Shown here: positions 12,108 through 23,700 of the stretch, one piece after another
Position numbering within the stretch: position 1 is the stretch's first letter
How the letters are laid out: each line of letters begins with the position of its first letter
Assembly (NCBI GenBank): GCA_019321725.1
Contig: CM033106.1
Coordinates: 15,474,551-15,538,550 of the forward strand
Direction of reading: 5' to 3'
Source of the DNA: Paulownia fortunei
Taxonomy: Eukaryota; Streptophyta; Magnoliopsida; Lamiales; Paulowniaceae
DNA length: 64,000 bases
Notes under the pieces: model-generated
The model's input: the letters and a program-made list of their open reading frames with translations, nothing else
The model's database searches: none
Told to the model about the DNA's origin: nothing
Made by a program: the position numbers and the translations under genes

Positions 12108-13150
12108 AATGGTGAGAACTCGTGGTGAGAACAGTGGTGTTGCCAAAGCACAGAGAGATGAGGCACCTACCCTAGGTAATGATCAAGATCGCATGATTAA
12201 TCGATTAACAGAGTTGATTGAACGACAATCCAAATAAATTTAGTAGTTGATTCGACAAAGGGATGATGGTGAGCAACTACGAGTGGAGGTAAACCAACAG
12301 TGGGTGGGGCATATATATATAGGGGAAGAATGATTTAGGAGGCAGGATCCCTCGATATTTGAGGATGCTATTGATCCTACCACTGCAGAAGACTAGTTGA
12401 GGACCCTGGAAAATATATTACAATACGGCAGGGTGCTAGAAGAGGAGAGGGTAATATGTACCGCTTTCATGCTTCGCGGTAGTGCGGGCCATTAGTGGGA
12501 CACGTTCAGGAGCATAGAAGAGATTACCACCATGAGCTGGGACATATTCAAGTAGTTATTCTAAAATAAATATTTCACAGCCCCAGTTCCATGATGAAGA
12601 TGAACGAATTTATACAACTACGACAAAGAGCGATGACTGTTGGGTTTCGTAGATTTGAATAGTTGTCCAGGTTTGCTATGCACATGGTCAGCACTGAAGC
12701 ACTGAAAGTAAAGAGATTTCTAAAGGGTTTGAGGCCAGAGTTGTAATAAGATATGAATATGGTGGGTACTCAAGGGGTGACATTGTCACAAAAGCCTGAA
12801 AGGGCACTGGTGGCAGAACAGGCTAAATCGAGGATTGCTGGTGCAAAGAAGGCTCGACAACAATTCAGATAGTAGGGATAGAGATAGACTACGGGGCAAA
12901 AGAGGCCAGTCCAAATGTAGAGGTTGGGATTTAAATTTTAAGAAGAACGAAACCAACAACAAGAAGGTCAAAGTAAGAGGCTAGGGATCGAACGAGGAGA
13001 AGTACCGATCCTAGAAACTGTGTGTCATAAATACGATTGATACACTGGAGGCTGCTCTATAGATACCAAGACGTGCTTTTGATGTGGAATGTTGGGACAT
13101 ATTGCTAAATTTTACCCAAGTAAACAAAATCACACTGGCCACATGAATAT
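12108..13150 (+). pseudogene. Element B Gag
   Basis: The start MVRTRGENSG at 12108 is followed by a short coiled stretch (DRMINRLTELIERQ), the Retrotrans_gag domain at about 12350-12780, a basic linker and a zinc knuckle at about 13073-13125 that reads CFxCGMLGHIAKFYP. The last Cys is lost (Tyr-Pro) and one codon inside the knuckle is a stop. Gag forms the particle and binds RNA. Stops recur from 12235 onward. Confidence 0.8.
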
Positions 13151-13194
13151 ACCATCTAGGGTGTTCACCATGACTAGGGCGAATGTAGAGGTAA

Positions 13195-13617
13195 ATCCAT
13201 CAGTGGTGACATGTGAACTTTATATTTCTAGTGTTCCAACACTTGTTATTTGATTCTAGAGCCTTGCATTCATTTGCATCTACTGAGTATGTGAAGAGAC
13301 TAGGTAGAATATCAGATGGAGTAGAAATTAGTTATTGTGTAACAGTCCCTTCTGGAGATGCTAGACAAACCAATCAGATTTTGAGAACTTGTGTTATACC
13401 TATTGAAGGTAGAGAATTATATGCTGATCTAATTATGCTAGATATGAAAGACTATAATGTTATTTTGGGAATGGATTGGCTATTAAAGTACGGGGATACT
13501 ATCAACTATAAGGAAACTACAGTAACATTTCAATTTTTTGGGAAAGAGTCTCTCACATTTGCAAGCATTGTGAAGAGTTTCAGATTGTATGTGATTTCAA
13601 CAGTGAAGGAGCAATGA
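13195..13617 (+). pseudogene. Element B aspartic protease
   Basis: An open stretch contains LFDSRALHSFASTEYVKRLG at about 13246-13305, where chromoviruses have LFDSGATHSFIS. The catalytic Asp and Ser remain, but the Gly is Arg (GGA to AGA), which should abolish activity. It continues through ADLIMLDMKDYNVILGMDWL (about 13420-13480), the conserved second block. It processes the Gag-Pol polyprotein. Confidence 0.85.
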
Positions 13618-13729
13618 TTACTCGATGCTGGTTATGAAGGGTAATTGGTAAGTGTCATGAGCATTAAGGAACAACACCCACCAACTCTTACTGAAATACC
13701 AGTGGTGCAGGAATATATTGAAGTATTCC

Positions 13730-14570
13730 CAGATAATCTTCTGAGATACCACCAAATCATGAAATAGAGTTTGTTATCGACATACAACTAGAAACATATC
13801 CAATTTCTAAAACTCCCCACAGAATGGCTCCCTTGGAGTTGAAAGAATTGAAAGTACAATTGCAGGAGTTGTTGGACAAACGATTCATTAGACCGAGCTT
13901 TTCACCTTGGGGAGTGCTAGTTCTGTTTGTATGTAAGAAAGACAGTACCATGAGACTATGCATTGATTATTGAGAGTTGAATAGGGTCATGATAAAGAAT
14001 AAGTATTTATTACCTAGAATCGATGATTTATTTGACTAGCTTCAGGGTGCCGCAATATTTTTGAAGATTGATTTATGCTCTGGGTACCATCAACTGAAAA
14101 TAAAGGAAGATGATATTCCCAAGATGACATTTAGTACCAGATATGGGCACTATGAATTTTTGGTGATGCCGTTCGAATTGACTAATGCTCCAGCAATATT
14201 CATTGATCTAATGAACTAAGTGTTTAAGGAGTTTTTGGATAAATTCATTATTGTGTTTATCGATGACATTCTAGTTTACTTTAGAACTAAAGAAGAGCAT
14301 GTCGTACATTTGAGACAAGTACTAGAGATCCCAAAAATGAAATAGTTATACACCAAATTCAAGAAATACAAGTTCTGGTTCGATTGTGTGGCATTCCTGG
14401 GATATGATATATTAGGAGCAGAAATATCAATAGATCCAAGTAAAGTTGAAGCTATCAGCAACTGGATGCAACCTACTAATCCTTTGAAGGTGCACAGTTT
14501 TCTAGGTTTAGATGGATATTACTAGAGATTTGTGGAGGGGTTTTCCAAGATTGTTATGCCACTGACACAA
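13730..14570 (+). pseudogene. Element B reverse transcriptase
   Basis: Conserved RT blocks appear in order: [18 protein letters not shown], the LCIDY fingers motif at 13957-13971, [17 protein letters not shown] at about 14065, and the catalytic FIDDILVY with Asp pair at 14262-14267. The first Asp of the active site is in KIDL. Stops replace conserved Trp, Arg or Gln residues (for example in LCIDYxELN and LFDxLQG). It copies element RNA to DNA in the particle. Confidence 0.9.
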
Positions 14571-14599
14571 CTAACCAGAAAATGGGCAACGTTTTAATG

Positions 14600-15040
14600 G
14601 ACGAATGCATGTGAGCAAAGTTTCCAGGAATTGAAGAAGAGGTTGACTTCAGCACCTATTCTCTCAATTCTATCCGGTACTAGAGGATTTGTAATTTACA
14701 GTGACACATTGAAGAATGGATTGGGATATGCACTAATATAGAATGGTAAAGTAATTACATATGTATCCAGGCAACTTAGAGAGTATGAAAAGAATTACCC
14801 CATACATGACTTGGAACTTGCTGCTATAGTATTTGTGCTTAAAATATGGAGGCACTATCTATATGGTGAACGTGCAAGATCTACACGAATCACAAGAGGC
14901 TTAAATACTTCTTCATGCAGAAAGAGTTGAATATGCGGCAGCAGAGATGGCTGGAACTGGTAAAAGATTATGATTGTGTGATCAATTACCACCATAGTAA
15001 AGCTAACGTTGTAGTTGATGCGTTGAGCTGAAAATCCACA
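14600..15040 (+). pseudogene. Element B RNase H
   Basis: The translation shows FVIYSDTLKNGLGYAL (catalytic Asp region) at about 14690, [20 protein letters not shown] at about 14750 and [20 protein letters not shown], then [16 protein letters not shown] at about 14985. These are the standard RNase_H_RT blocks of chromoviruses. A stop replaces Gln in the first block (ALI-stop-NG). Confidence 0.88.
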
Positions 15041-15199
15041 CAAAGTAGGATAGCTATAGCTTTAATTAAGAAACCAAAACTAAATGAGTTGCAGAAAATG
15101 AATATAGAGATTATACAAACAGGAGTAATAGAGGCAAAGTTGGCAGCCCTGATACTTCAACCTACACTAATTAGGATTAAATAGGGGCAGTGAGATGAT

Positions 15200-16080
15200 G
15201 AATATCTCATCAAGATGAGAAATATTATTGTTGTAGGGAAGTCTCCAGAATTTGAGATGACTCAAAATGATATTTTACAATTTAGAGGGCAGTTTTGTGT
15301 GCCAAATGTTGATAACATTCGGGAAGATATTTTACAAGAAGTACATTCAACGCCTTATTCGATGTATCCAGAGGCTACCAAGATGTATAGAGACTTAAAA
15401 ATGCATTATTGGTTGTCAAGTATGAAAAAGGACATCGCTTAGCATATAGAGCAATGTCTAACATATCACCAAATAAAGGCCGAACATCAAAGACCCATAG
15501 GGACTGCAAACTCTACTCATTCTAGAATGGAAATGGGAAAGGATCACCATGGATTTCATAACTGGTTTGCCAAAGACTACTAAGGGTCATGATTCTATTT
15601 GGGTTATCGTTGATAGATTGACCAAGTCTACTTATTTCCTTCCCATATGTTCTACATATTCCATGGATTGCTATGCCCAATTATACATTCAGGAGATTAT
15701 CAGACTTCATGGTATGCCATTATTCATAGTTTCTGATAAAGTTTTGTAATTTTTGTCTACTTTTTGGAAGAGTTTACACAAAGCCTTGGGAACATAATTA
15801 TTATTTAGTACAACATATCATCCTCAGATGAATGGGCAATCTGAATGAATAATGCAGATATTGGAGGGTATGCTAAGAGCCTGTGTATTAAACTTTCAAG
15901 GTCAGTGGAGTAAATTCCTACCTTTGGTGAAGTTTTCATACAACAACAACTATCTGACTAGCATTAGAATGGCTCCATATGAAGCATTGTATGGAAAAAA
16001 GTGTAGGTCTCTGATACACTGGGATGAAGTTGTTGGGAAGAAATTTTTAGGCTAGATATGATTCGAGAGATGACAGAAGT
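15200..16080 (+). pseudogene. Element B integrase
   Basis: The zinc-binding start reads YWLSSMKKDIA-stop-HIEQC at about 15408-15460. The core begins MDFITGLPKTTKGHDSIWVI at 15549 (first Asp) and continues to SDK near 15735 (second Asp) and MNGQSE near 15835 (Glu). The C-terminal part has YGKKCRSLIHWDE at about 15995. Integrase inserts the cDNA into the genome. Stops and frame breaks occur near 15440, 15748 and 15846. Confidence 0.88.
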
Positions 16081-16180
16081 TGTGTCACAGATTCGATAAA
16101 GAATGCAAACTGTCTAAAATCAATAGAAAAGTTATGCAGATCGATAAAGAAGGGTACTAGAGTTTGCGGTAGAAGATCAG

Positions 16181-16570
16181 GTGTTTTTGAAAGTAACACT
16201 AATGAAGGGCATCATGCAGTTTGGGAATAAAGGGAAATTGAGTCCCATATACATTGGCCCATTCTCTGTGATTGAAAAAATTGGTGATGTTGCTTACAGA
16301 CTAGATCTATCGGCATCTATGTCCCAAATACATAAAATATTTCATGTGTCTGTGCTGAGGAAATTGCTAATCCCTTTCATATTTTGAAGAATGAACCAGT
16401 GGAATTAAGACAGATTTGAGCTACATAGAAAAGCCTACACAAGTTTTGTAATGGAAAGTAAAACAGTTGAGAAATAAGAAGATTCCATTAGTTAAAGTGT
16501 TATGGAGAAACCAATCGGTAGAAGAGGCCACTTGGGAAAAGGAGGATGAAATGAGAACTAAGTAACTTGA
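16181..16570 (+). pseudogene. Element B integrase C-terminus and chromodomain
   Basis: GKLSPIYIGPFSVIEKIGDV followed by AYRLDL and HKIFHVSVLRK is the GPY/F module of gypsy integrases. Near 16484-16556 it is followed by VLWRNQSVEEATWEKEDEM, an integrase-linked chromodomain, which directs insertion to heterochromatin. This defines the element as a chromovirus. A stop lies between the two modules at about 16385. Confidence 0.85.
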
Positions 16571-16608
16571 ACTTTTTCGGTAAGTGAAATTTTGGGGATG
16601 AAATTTTT

Positions 16609-16623
16609 ATAAGGATGGGAAGA
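16609..16623 (+). other. Polypurine tract of element B
   Basis: A purine-rich run (aaggatgggaagatg) directly precedes the 3' LTR start TGTGATACCC. It would prime plus-strand synthesis. Confidence 0.75.
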
Positions 16624-17754
16624 TGTGATACCCGAACATCTCACTACTCACTTGGCCAAATATGATTCATCTGTTACATGTTAATTGTGTGCTATTTACA
16701 TTTATATTGACATCGTATAATTTATTTTATTTTATACGACATTCTTAATCATTAAACTTAATTTTGAAGCCCTCGCACGGTATTGATTATTGAATCCCCC
16801 AACCTAAATGTTCAATTCTACATTGAGATAAGAAGAAAATTAGGAATCAATATGGTGAATATTACTAGGTTACACGTTATAATTTTAGAAGTGTTAAAGG
16901 TGTCCCTAATAAGTTTATATGGTTTAATTTGATTTGATTAAGTTATTTTAAATGTATATATTTATAAATTACATACTTGGGATATTAGACATGATATTAC
17001 ATGATTTAGATATTATATTACAAGGTTCATATGTGTATGTAAGAATTGATGGTTTATCGGGTCACAAATCGAATGAACGATTAGGAAATTAGCATAGAAA
17101 TTACCTATGGAATTGAATGGTGATTAAGATAGGTTGAAACCAAGCAAAAGTACATTAAAAACACACTTGATTAGAGTTGCATAAGGTGAGTAAAAATCAA
17201 TTTTAACCACAACTTGCCACCTCATGCTTTCTTACTAAGCTTAAGCAAGCATCTCAAGCTAACAACTCAAACCCTTCACCCTTAAGCCACGACCAGACCT
17301 CATTTTCAGCTATTTTAAGCTTCTAAACACACACCTTGAGGTCTCCAAGTACTTCAAAGTGATCCCAAGTTGAAATAAAATCAAGAAAAAACAAAGGAGA
17401 AGTGATAACAATCAACTTGAACCTCAAAATCTGCATAGGTAAGAATTTCTTGTGGTTTTGGCTATGGTTTTCAGATTTTTGAAGGGTTTATGATTTATTA
17501 AGCTTTAAATATTGTTCATAAATATGTTCGGATGTTATTTTTTGGGTCATGGTGCAGAAAAGAAGGATTTTTTATTGCAAATACGTAATAGAAATTACTT
17601 GTGGCAGAAATTATAACCTTGTTGTTTTGTTATTTTTAAGGCTTTAACAATGCATGAAATATTGAATAAAACCTATAATTATCAGAATAAATGTGTTTAT
17701 ATATGAGTTAATATTATTGGAATGAATTTTCATACGTTAGAAATTAGAATAGGG

Positions 17755-18130
17755 CGTGATATTGAAGAGGTACTCAAAACTGTCACAATCGAATTACAGA
17801 TTTTGTGTCGTGTGAAGGGGACTGGTTTTGCAGAATTATATCTATTATTTTTGGTAAGGATATGACCTTATTGCCTCTATGTACATGTTATATAACTGTG
17901 ATAAAAGTTTGGGAGTGATTGTATGTGTTTAAGGGTGTCAAAATGATCAATGTCGTGAAGTGCTCAAAACTGTCAAGATTAAAAATCCTGTTTTAGTGAG
18001 CTGTAAAAGGGGCTGATTTGGATTAGGTATACCAATTAGTTTTGGTCATTTTATAGCATGGTTACCTTATCTACATGTTATACAAGTGTGGTAAAAATTT
18101 GGGAGCAATTGGATATGTTTAGCGGTGTCA
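17755..18130 (+). repeat. Tandem duplication (~185-bp units) in B LTR
   Basis: Two diverged units run in tandem. Both include gtactcaaaactgtca or gtgctcaaaactgtca near the start, a tacatgttata block in the middle, and a ggtgtcaaaa end (17932 and 18125). The function is unknown; such repeats are common in long LTRs. Confidence 0.65.
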
Positions 18131-18180
18131 AAATTGTTACACAACTTAATTGGACAACAAGAAAATAAATAAATGAGAAT

Positions 18181-20460
18181 CTGTCTGTAATACCCCATAT
18201 CCTAACTGCAGAGCCTAAACAAGTTGATACAGTTAAGTCAAGAAATGTTAATTTTTCATCAATACTAGAGTTATGGTTTTAATAAAAGTTCTCATTTTTA
18301 GCTATAAGAAAAAGAGCTTGAATCATTTTAAACACACCATATATATATATATCAAAACTAAGTACATCTGTTTACAAAACCATAATAGAGCGGCTTATTT
18401 AAAACAAAATAGAGTTTTCAAAATATGATACAACACAGCTCGAAGCATGGCATATGAACAAATCTCTGTCCGACCACTTTGGAAACTTAATCAACCTCCA
18501 AACCTGTACATTTCCACCTGCATCACATGAATCTAATGAGCTAAAGGCCCAGTAAGGTGAAACTGATGCAATAACAAATAGTGTATATACAAATCACATA
18601 AATGATTAAATGCAATATTCAATTTAAAAACTTTCTTTCATAAATCATTCTTTAAGGCCCTAGAAGTGTGGTACCTAACTAATAGCGATTGACAGTGGTT
18701 TTAGAAACCTATTCATAATGATTGGCCAATAAGAGAACTAATACAGGGTTTCCATACTTGGTCTTTCAACCTCAGGTATTAGCCGTATTCTATCTCATTC
18801 ATTGTGGCTTTCCTATATCAGTTTTTCAACCTCAAGTATTTGCCATCATTTTTTGGGTCCGCCGATCCCTCCCGCATCCCTTGTCTACCCGACCATCAAT
18901 CAAGTACCATACTTCCTTTTTAAAAATCTCATTATATTATTAATAGTATCATGCTTCATGAACCATAAATGCATCAAATATTACATCATTTGACAAATAA
19001 TAACAATCACATTAAAACATAAACAACATTATATGATTCTTGTGATACAGCAAATAAAAGCTTCAACTTACCTCAAGTCCACTTGTGCTAAGTGAAAAGG
19101 CCAATCTCTTTGGAAGATAGGATGTATTAAAGGCCTAACATAATCAAATTATATACCTTTTAATATCCTTTTTATAAATCATATAGTCTATTCTAGTTAA
19201 AATCATATACACTTTTCAATCTTTTGTAAACAATTCCATATCAATTACATAACCTTAAAAACAATGCATATTCCATATTTTACTACTAATTCAAGACATT
19301 AAACATTAGAGCAGCCATTAAATAATTCAAACATAATTATTAGGGTAGCCCACAAATATGAACACAATCCGAATTAAAATGACGTAAACTTGGTTCTACC
19401 TTAAATTAATTCTAACCTTCAATTAAGCAAACTAATTTCTATTGTTGAAAATCAATTGTAGGCACCTTAAAACACAATATAAGAATTAAAAAATCAATAG
19501 AAATAAGTAAATTAAGCATATTTCACAAGATTATCAATTTTGCTAAAAACTAGCTTAACTAGCTTGATTTTGTCTTCAAGTGTAGCCTACTTAAGTTTTT
19601 AATCATACAAAAGTATACTAAAACATGTAACCATCCAAAAAACTACAAATTCATCATAAGAAACATTGAAAAAGAATATACCTTGATTAAGTTGGAATTA
19701 AGCTTCAAAATCAATGGTTTTCAAGCATAAAAGGGTGGAAACTTGTTCTAGTTTGTGTTCTATGAATTCCTATGGATTGAATTCAATTTTTTGTGAGTAT
19801 GAGAGTGTAGAAATTTGGGAGAAACTTAGCTAGTCATTTTTGAGGTGCTTCCACAAGAAATATGGATGAAAATGATTTCTTTGACCTTTCAAAGAGAGGT
19901 AAGTGGAGGGTGATGATTGCTTGCATCATGCTTGGTGTCTCCTCATGCCAAAAGCCATGTTCATGGGATAAGGAGATAATAAAAATTAATGCTTTGGTGT
20001 TATAATCAAGTGCAATGCGGTTTAGAATAGATTTATGCAACCTAGTCAACCAACCAATCAAATTGCACTATTTTGCATACTTTTAGTTCTTAGCCAAAGT
20101 AACATATTTCAAGTAAATATTTAGGCAAATAATCCCTTTAGAATGTAACAAGTATGGAGCAATACGAATAATTCATCTCATGGCCATTCAACATGTCAAT
20201 CTTCCTTAACCGAGATACCGAACTTTTTACTATAAAAAGGCACTTAAGGAATATGTTAAATCAAGAAACAAAAGTTTGATCTCATATTTTATGTAGTAAT
20301 GCATGTTAAAGCATAACCAAAGCATATAATAACAATTATTCATGTTCGTGCAATCATGCTATTTGTATGCCATAATTCGATAATGCACATTGATTAGATG
20401 TATAGTCATGCAAGATGCTTATTATTGGTTATGTAGGAAAGAATTGTGCATTACACTATC
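18181..20460 (-). mobile_element. Solo LTR of family S (18186-20455) with target duplications
   Basis: On the plus strand the LTR reads TGTAATACCCC at 18186 to GCATTACA at 20455, 2270 bp. The flanks ctgtc (18181-18185) and ctatc (20456-20460) differ by one base. There is no internal coding region, so it is a solo LTR left by recombination between the two LTRs of a former element. It lies inside element B's 3' LTR and is therefore younger than B. Open frames within it are spurious. Confidence 0.82.
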
Positions 20461-21045
20461 CTACTTTATATCTTGGCATGTTTCAACCTATACAAGTTGC
20501 TATTAAGTTCTAATATTTAGGGATTAGTTATAAGAGCTATAGTACTTCAATTACATAACATTGGGATGCATTTTAGATAAGAAATTAGGATAGTTAGAGG
20601 ACTAGTTTATATTTTAGTTGCTAACTTGTAAAGTTTGAGTATTACCTAGTTAATCTTGAACCTCAATGTCTTAATAGAATATTAGGATATTGAATTTGTC
20701 AAATTAGGAATGGTGTTTGATATTAGATATGTTCACAAATTTGTGTAGCACCTAAAGTTGGGGAAAAGTACCTAAAATACCTATAGTAAGCTACAACAAG
20801 ATCAAAGGTAAGTAAAGATTCATTTACAACTACAATGCATAGACATAGTAAATGTGTGATTTATATGTAATATCATAGATCATATGTGCATGGTAGAGGG
20901 CACGTATTACTGTCATTCATATCCATTGAGCATATATACATAGGCATTGGCATGTGCATGCATCATATACAAGTATTGTAATAACTCTTGAATTTCACGA
21001 CATGATTCTAAGTAAGGAAAATATTTTCCTAACCACTACTAGTGC

Positions 21046-21122
21046 ACCAAAGCATGCATGTATGCATGGATTTACAGGTTCGCATGCATGGATTTTCATG
21101 CTTATAAGTATGCATGGATTTG
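21046..21122 (+). repeat. TGCATGGATTT short repeat cluster
   Basis: The motif tgcatggattt occurs three times within about 75 bp, with overlapping gcatgcatg palindromes around it. It lies in the LTR of element B. Confidence 0.6.
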
Positions 21123-21750
21123 CATACTTATATCATTATTGGCCATTGGATTATGGCAGCATGCAGAGCTCTTTTCTAGTGCATGGGATAGTAGCATTGG
21201 TTAGGGGCCCAAGAAAGAAATAATATTGAAAGAAATATTTTGATGCATGGAATTGCATTGTTAGCATAGTATTTTGAGATACATGACTTGATATTATGGA
21301 TTATTCTTTGACATGCATAATATTTACTTGCTGAGTGTTAACTCATATAATTTTTAAATTGTAGGTGAGCAGGGCGATGCCTGAAGCATCTTTTGCTAGT
21401 TAGGCTGCTGTTAGAGCTCCTGTTGTGTCTGAGAGAATGTTTACATGGATGATGACCTATTGGGCTATTTTGTTAGCTTGTTATATTTTGAGTTTGTTGT
21501 ATTATATTTTGAGACTGGTATTGTATTTTGCTTTTAAAACTTTACTATAAACAAGTATGTAAATATTGTGGTTGTTATGGGTGTTGTGTTTTTATATAAA
21601 TATTTATCCTGCTATATACAGAACATATGTGAGGAAGTATTTTAAACAGGGTTGTGCATGTAAAAAGTGATTCATCCTTTTTTAAAGTGTTACAGGTTCT
21701 ATTATGTCAAATTATACTTTATATATAACTGTTGAGTAGTAGGTGTTACA

Positions 21751-21755
21751 AGTAA
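21751..21755. repeat. Target-site duplication of element B, right
   Basis: The 5-bp agtaa matches 11327-11331. Removing element B and one copy rejoins the copia LTR sequence. Confidence 0.75.
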
Positions 21756-22358
21756 CATGATTGGTCACTTATTAACCTTCATATATGTAGATGCAACACC
21801 CAACGTAATCCCTTTGTAATTGTCGTGCAATCAAAGAATACATCAAAGTAAGACATAACACACACAAGATTACTATGGTGCCTCAATTCAAATGACTAGT
21901 CACGCACTATCATAACATAGAGATTCTTAATACGATAAATGAATTTTCCAATTAAGAATTTTGGCAAGGTCAGTTTAGTGTACTTGTTCTGTAATAAGTA
22001 CCCTCATACATACACTTACATCACTATGCTAATGCCTATAGAACGAGACATTCTCGTTATGCAATCATGAATCATATGCGTGAGTCTATTAGGCTATTTA
22101 ATGTTCCATCTTAAAAAGCCCTTGACTTGAAATTTATTTACTATAGGAGGCATGTTCCATAATTGCCTTCATATGTGCGACCATGCCCATAGCTATATTT
22201 GGTCTAAGGACTTTATCTAATGTGAGGAAAGAAAATGCAAGACATAAGATAAAGATAATGCCTTTTATATTACTATGATTCCCAGTAATATCATTTTATA
22301 AAAAAAAGGAGTACAATACAACCAAACCAGTTGGCGCACCAGGCATCCTACTCTAATA
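21756..22358 (-). repeat. Copia C1 3' LTR, second part
   Basis: This continues the LTR interrupted at 11331. Its end at ctactctaata (22358) corresponds to ctactctaaca at 45518 in copia C2. Just outside, at 22359-22372, the minus strand gives the polypurine tract caagtggagat, which fixes the LTR start of a minus-strand copia element. Confidence 0.8.
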
Positions 22359-23700
22359 ATCTCCACTTGCCCTAGCTCTAATTGCCCATGTATCTAAGGC
22401 CCATCTTCTCAAGATGTCCATCGAACACCTTCTATGCTAAGGGCTTAGTTAGTGGGTCTGTTACATTTTCTACTGAAGTAACTCGATCCAAAATGACATC
22501 GCCTCTACCAATGATCTCTCTGATAAAGTGATATCATCTCATTATGTGCTTGGATCTTTGATGAGATCTGAGCTCCTTTGATGATCTATTTGTTATCACA
22601 GTAAATTATTACTAGATCAATAATAGATGGAACTATACGCAACCCTTGAATGAAGTTTCTTATCCAAATAGCTTCTTTTTCTACATCTGATGGAGCAATA
22701 TATTCAGGTTTGGTGGTAGAGTCTATAGTCATTTCTTGCTTTGAACTTTTCTAATTGACCGCACGACCATTCTAGGTAAATATATATCCAGACATAGACT
22801 TCAAGTCGTCTGTATCGAACTAAAAACTATAGTTTGTATATCCCTCCAGTTTTAGTTTTCCATTGTCATATATCAAAAAGATATCCTTAGTTCTTCTCAA
22901 GTACTTAAGATTATTTTAATGGCTTTCCAGTGTTCTTTCCCTGGATTGGATTGATATCTGCTCGTGACACTCAAAGCATATATGATATTAGGCCTTATAC
23001 ACAACATTACATACATTATGATCTCTATTGCGGATGCATAAGGTATGCAAGTCATCTTTTCTCTCTCTTCAAGTGTCTTGGGAGACACAGCCTTAGAGAG
23101 TGAAACTCCATGACACATAGGCAGGAATTCTCATTTGGATTCCTCCATGTTAAATCTTTTTAGTACTTTGTCTATGTAAATAGATTGGGATAGTCCGATC
23201 ATCCTTCCAAATCTATCTCTATAGATCTTTATCCCTAGGATAAAAGATCCATCTCCCAAGTCCTTTAAGAAAAACTGCTTAGACAACCAAGTCCTCATTG
23301 ACTGCAACATCCCTACATCATTCAACATCCCTACATCATTCCCAATGAGTAGGATGTCATCAATGTAAAGCACAACAAACGTAACTATGCTCTCACTAAC
23401 CTTTTTGTAGACACATGGTTCATCTGGGTTCTTATGAAAATTAAATATTTTGATTTCATCAAACTAGATGTTCCAACTCCTCGAAACTTGAATCTATAAT
23501 TGGATCTCTGGAGCTTACAAACCTTTTGCTCACTCCTACTAGATATGAAGCCTTCTAACTGCTTCAGATAGATCTATTCCTTAATATTTTCATTAAGGAA
23601 AATAGTCTTCACATCCATTTGACATATCTCATAGTTATAATACACAGATATGACTAGCAAAATCTGGATGAATTTAAGCATCGCCACTGATGAAAAAGTT
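22359..23700 (-). pseudogene. Copia C1 reverse transcriptase and RNase H
   Basis: Minus-strand blocks in order from high to low coordinate are: YIDDILLIGNDV (catalytic YxDD, about 23370-23335), FFLKDLGDGSFILGIKIYRD, GLSQSIYIDKVLKRFNMEES, the connection block PYASAIEIIMYVMLCIRPNI at about 23055-22990, SRYQSNPGKEHWKAIKIIL, then SDVEKEAIWIRNFIQGL near 22690-22640, the end of RNase H. These are typical copia pol sequences. Stops and frame shifts separate them. An 18-bp tandem duplication follows the catalytic motif (23305-23340). Confidence 0.88.
23305..23340 (-). repeat. 18-bp in-frame tandem duplication in copia RT
   Basis: The sequence caacatccctacatcatt occurs twice back to back, giving NDVGML-NDVGML in the protein just after YIDDILLIG. 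The related copia C2 has a single copy at about 46427-46445. Confidence 0.9.

Larger units (their letters stand above)
11332..21750 (+). mobile_element. Element B: Tekay/Del-like chromovirus, nested in copia C1
   Basis: This is a complete but decayed Ty3/gypsy element: 5' LTR, initiator-tRNA-Met primer site, gag with zinc knuckle, protease, RT, RNase H, integrase, chromodomain, polypurine tract and 3' LTR. The LTR begin TGTGATACCC (mutated to CGTTATACCC at 5') and end GTGTTACA are typical of Tekay/Del chromoviruses. The target duplication is agtaa, at 11327-11331 and 21751-21755. It lies in the 3' LTR of copia C1. Many in-frame stops, often TAG or TGA in place of a conserved Gln or Trp, show it is inactive. 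Confidence 0.88.
16624..21750 (+). repeat. Element B 3' LTR with nested solo LTR
   Basis: It starts TGTGATACCC and ends GTGTTACA. It spans 5127 bp; without the 2270-bp solo LTR and one target copy it is about 2.85 kb. It has no ORF of note. It contains a diverged tandem duplication (17755-18130) and a short TGCATGGATTT repeat cluster near 21046-21122. Confidence 0.8.
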
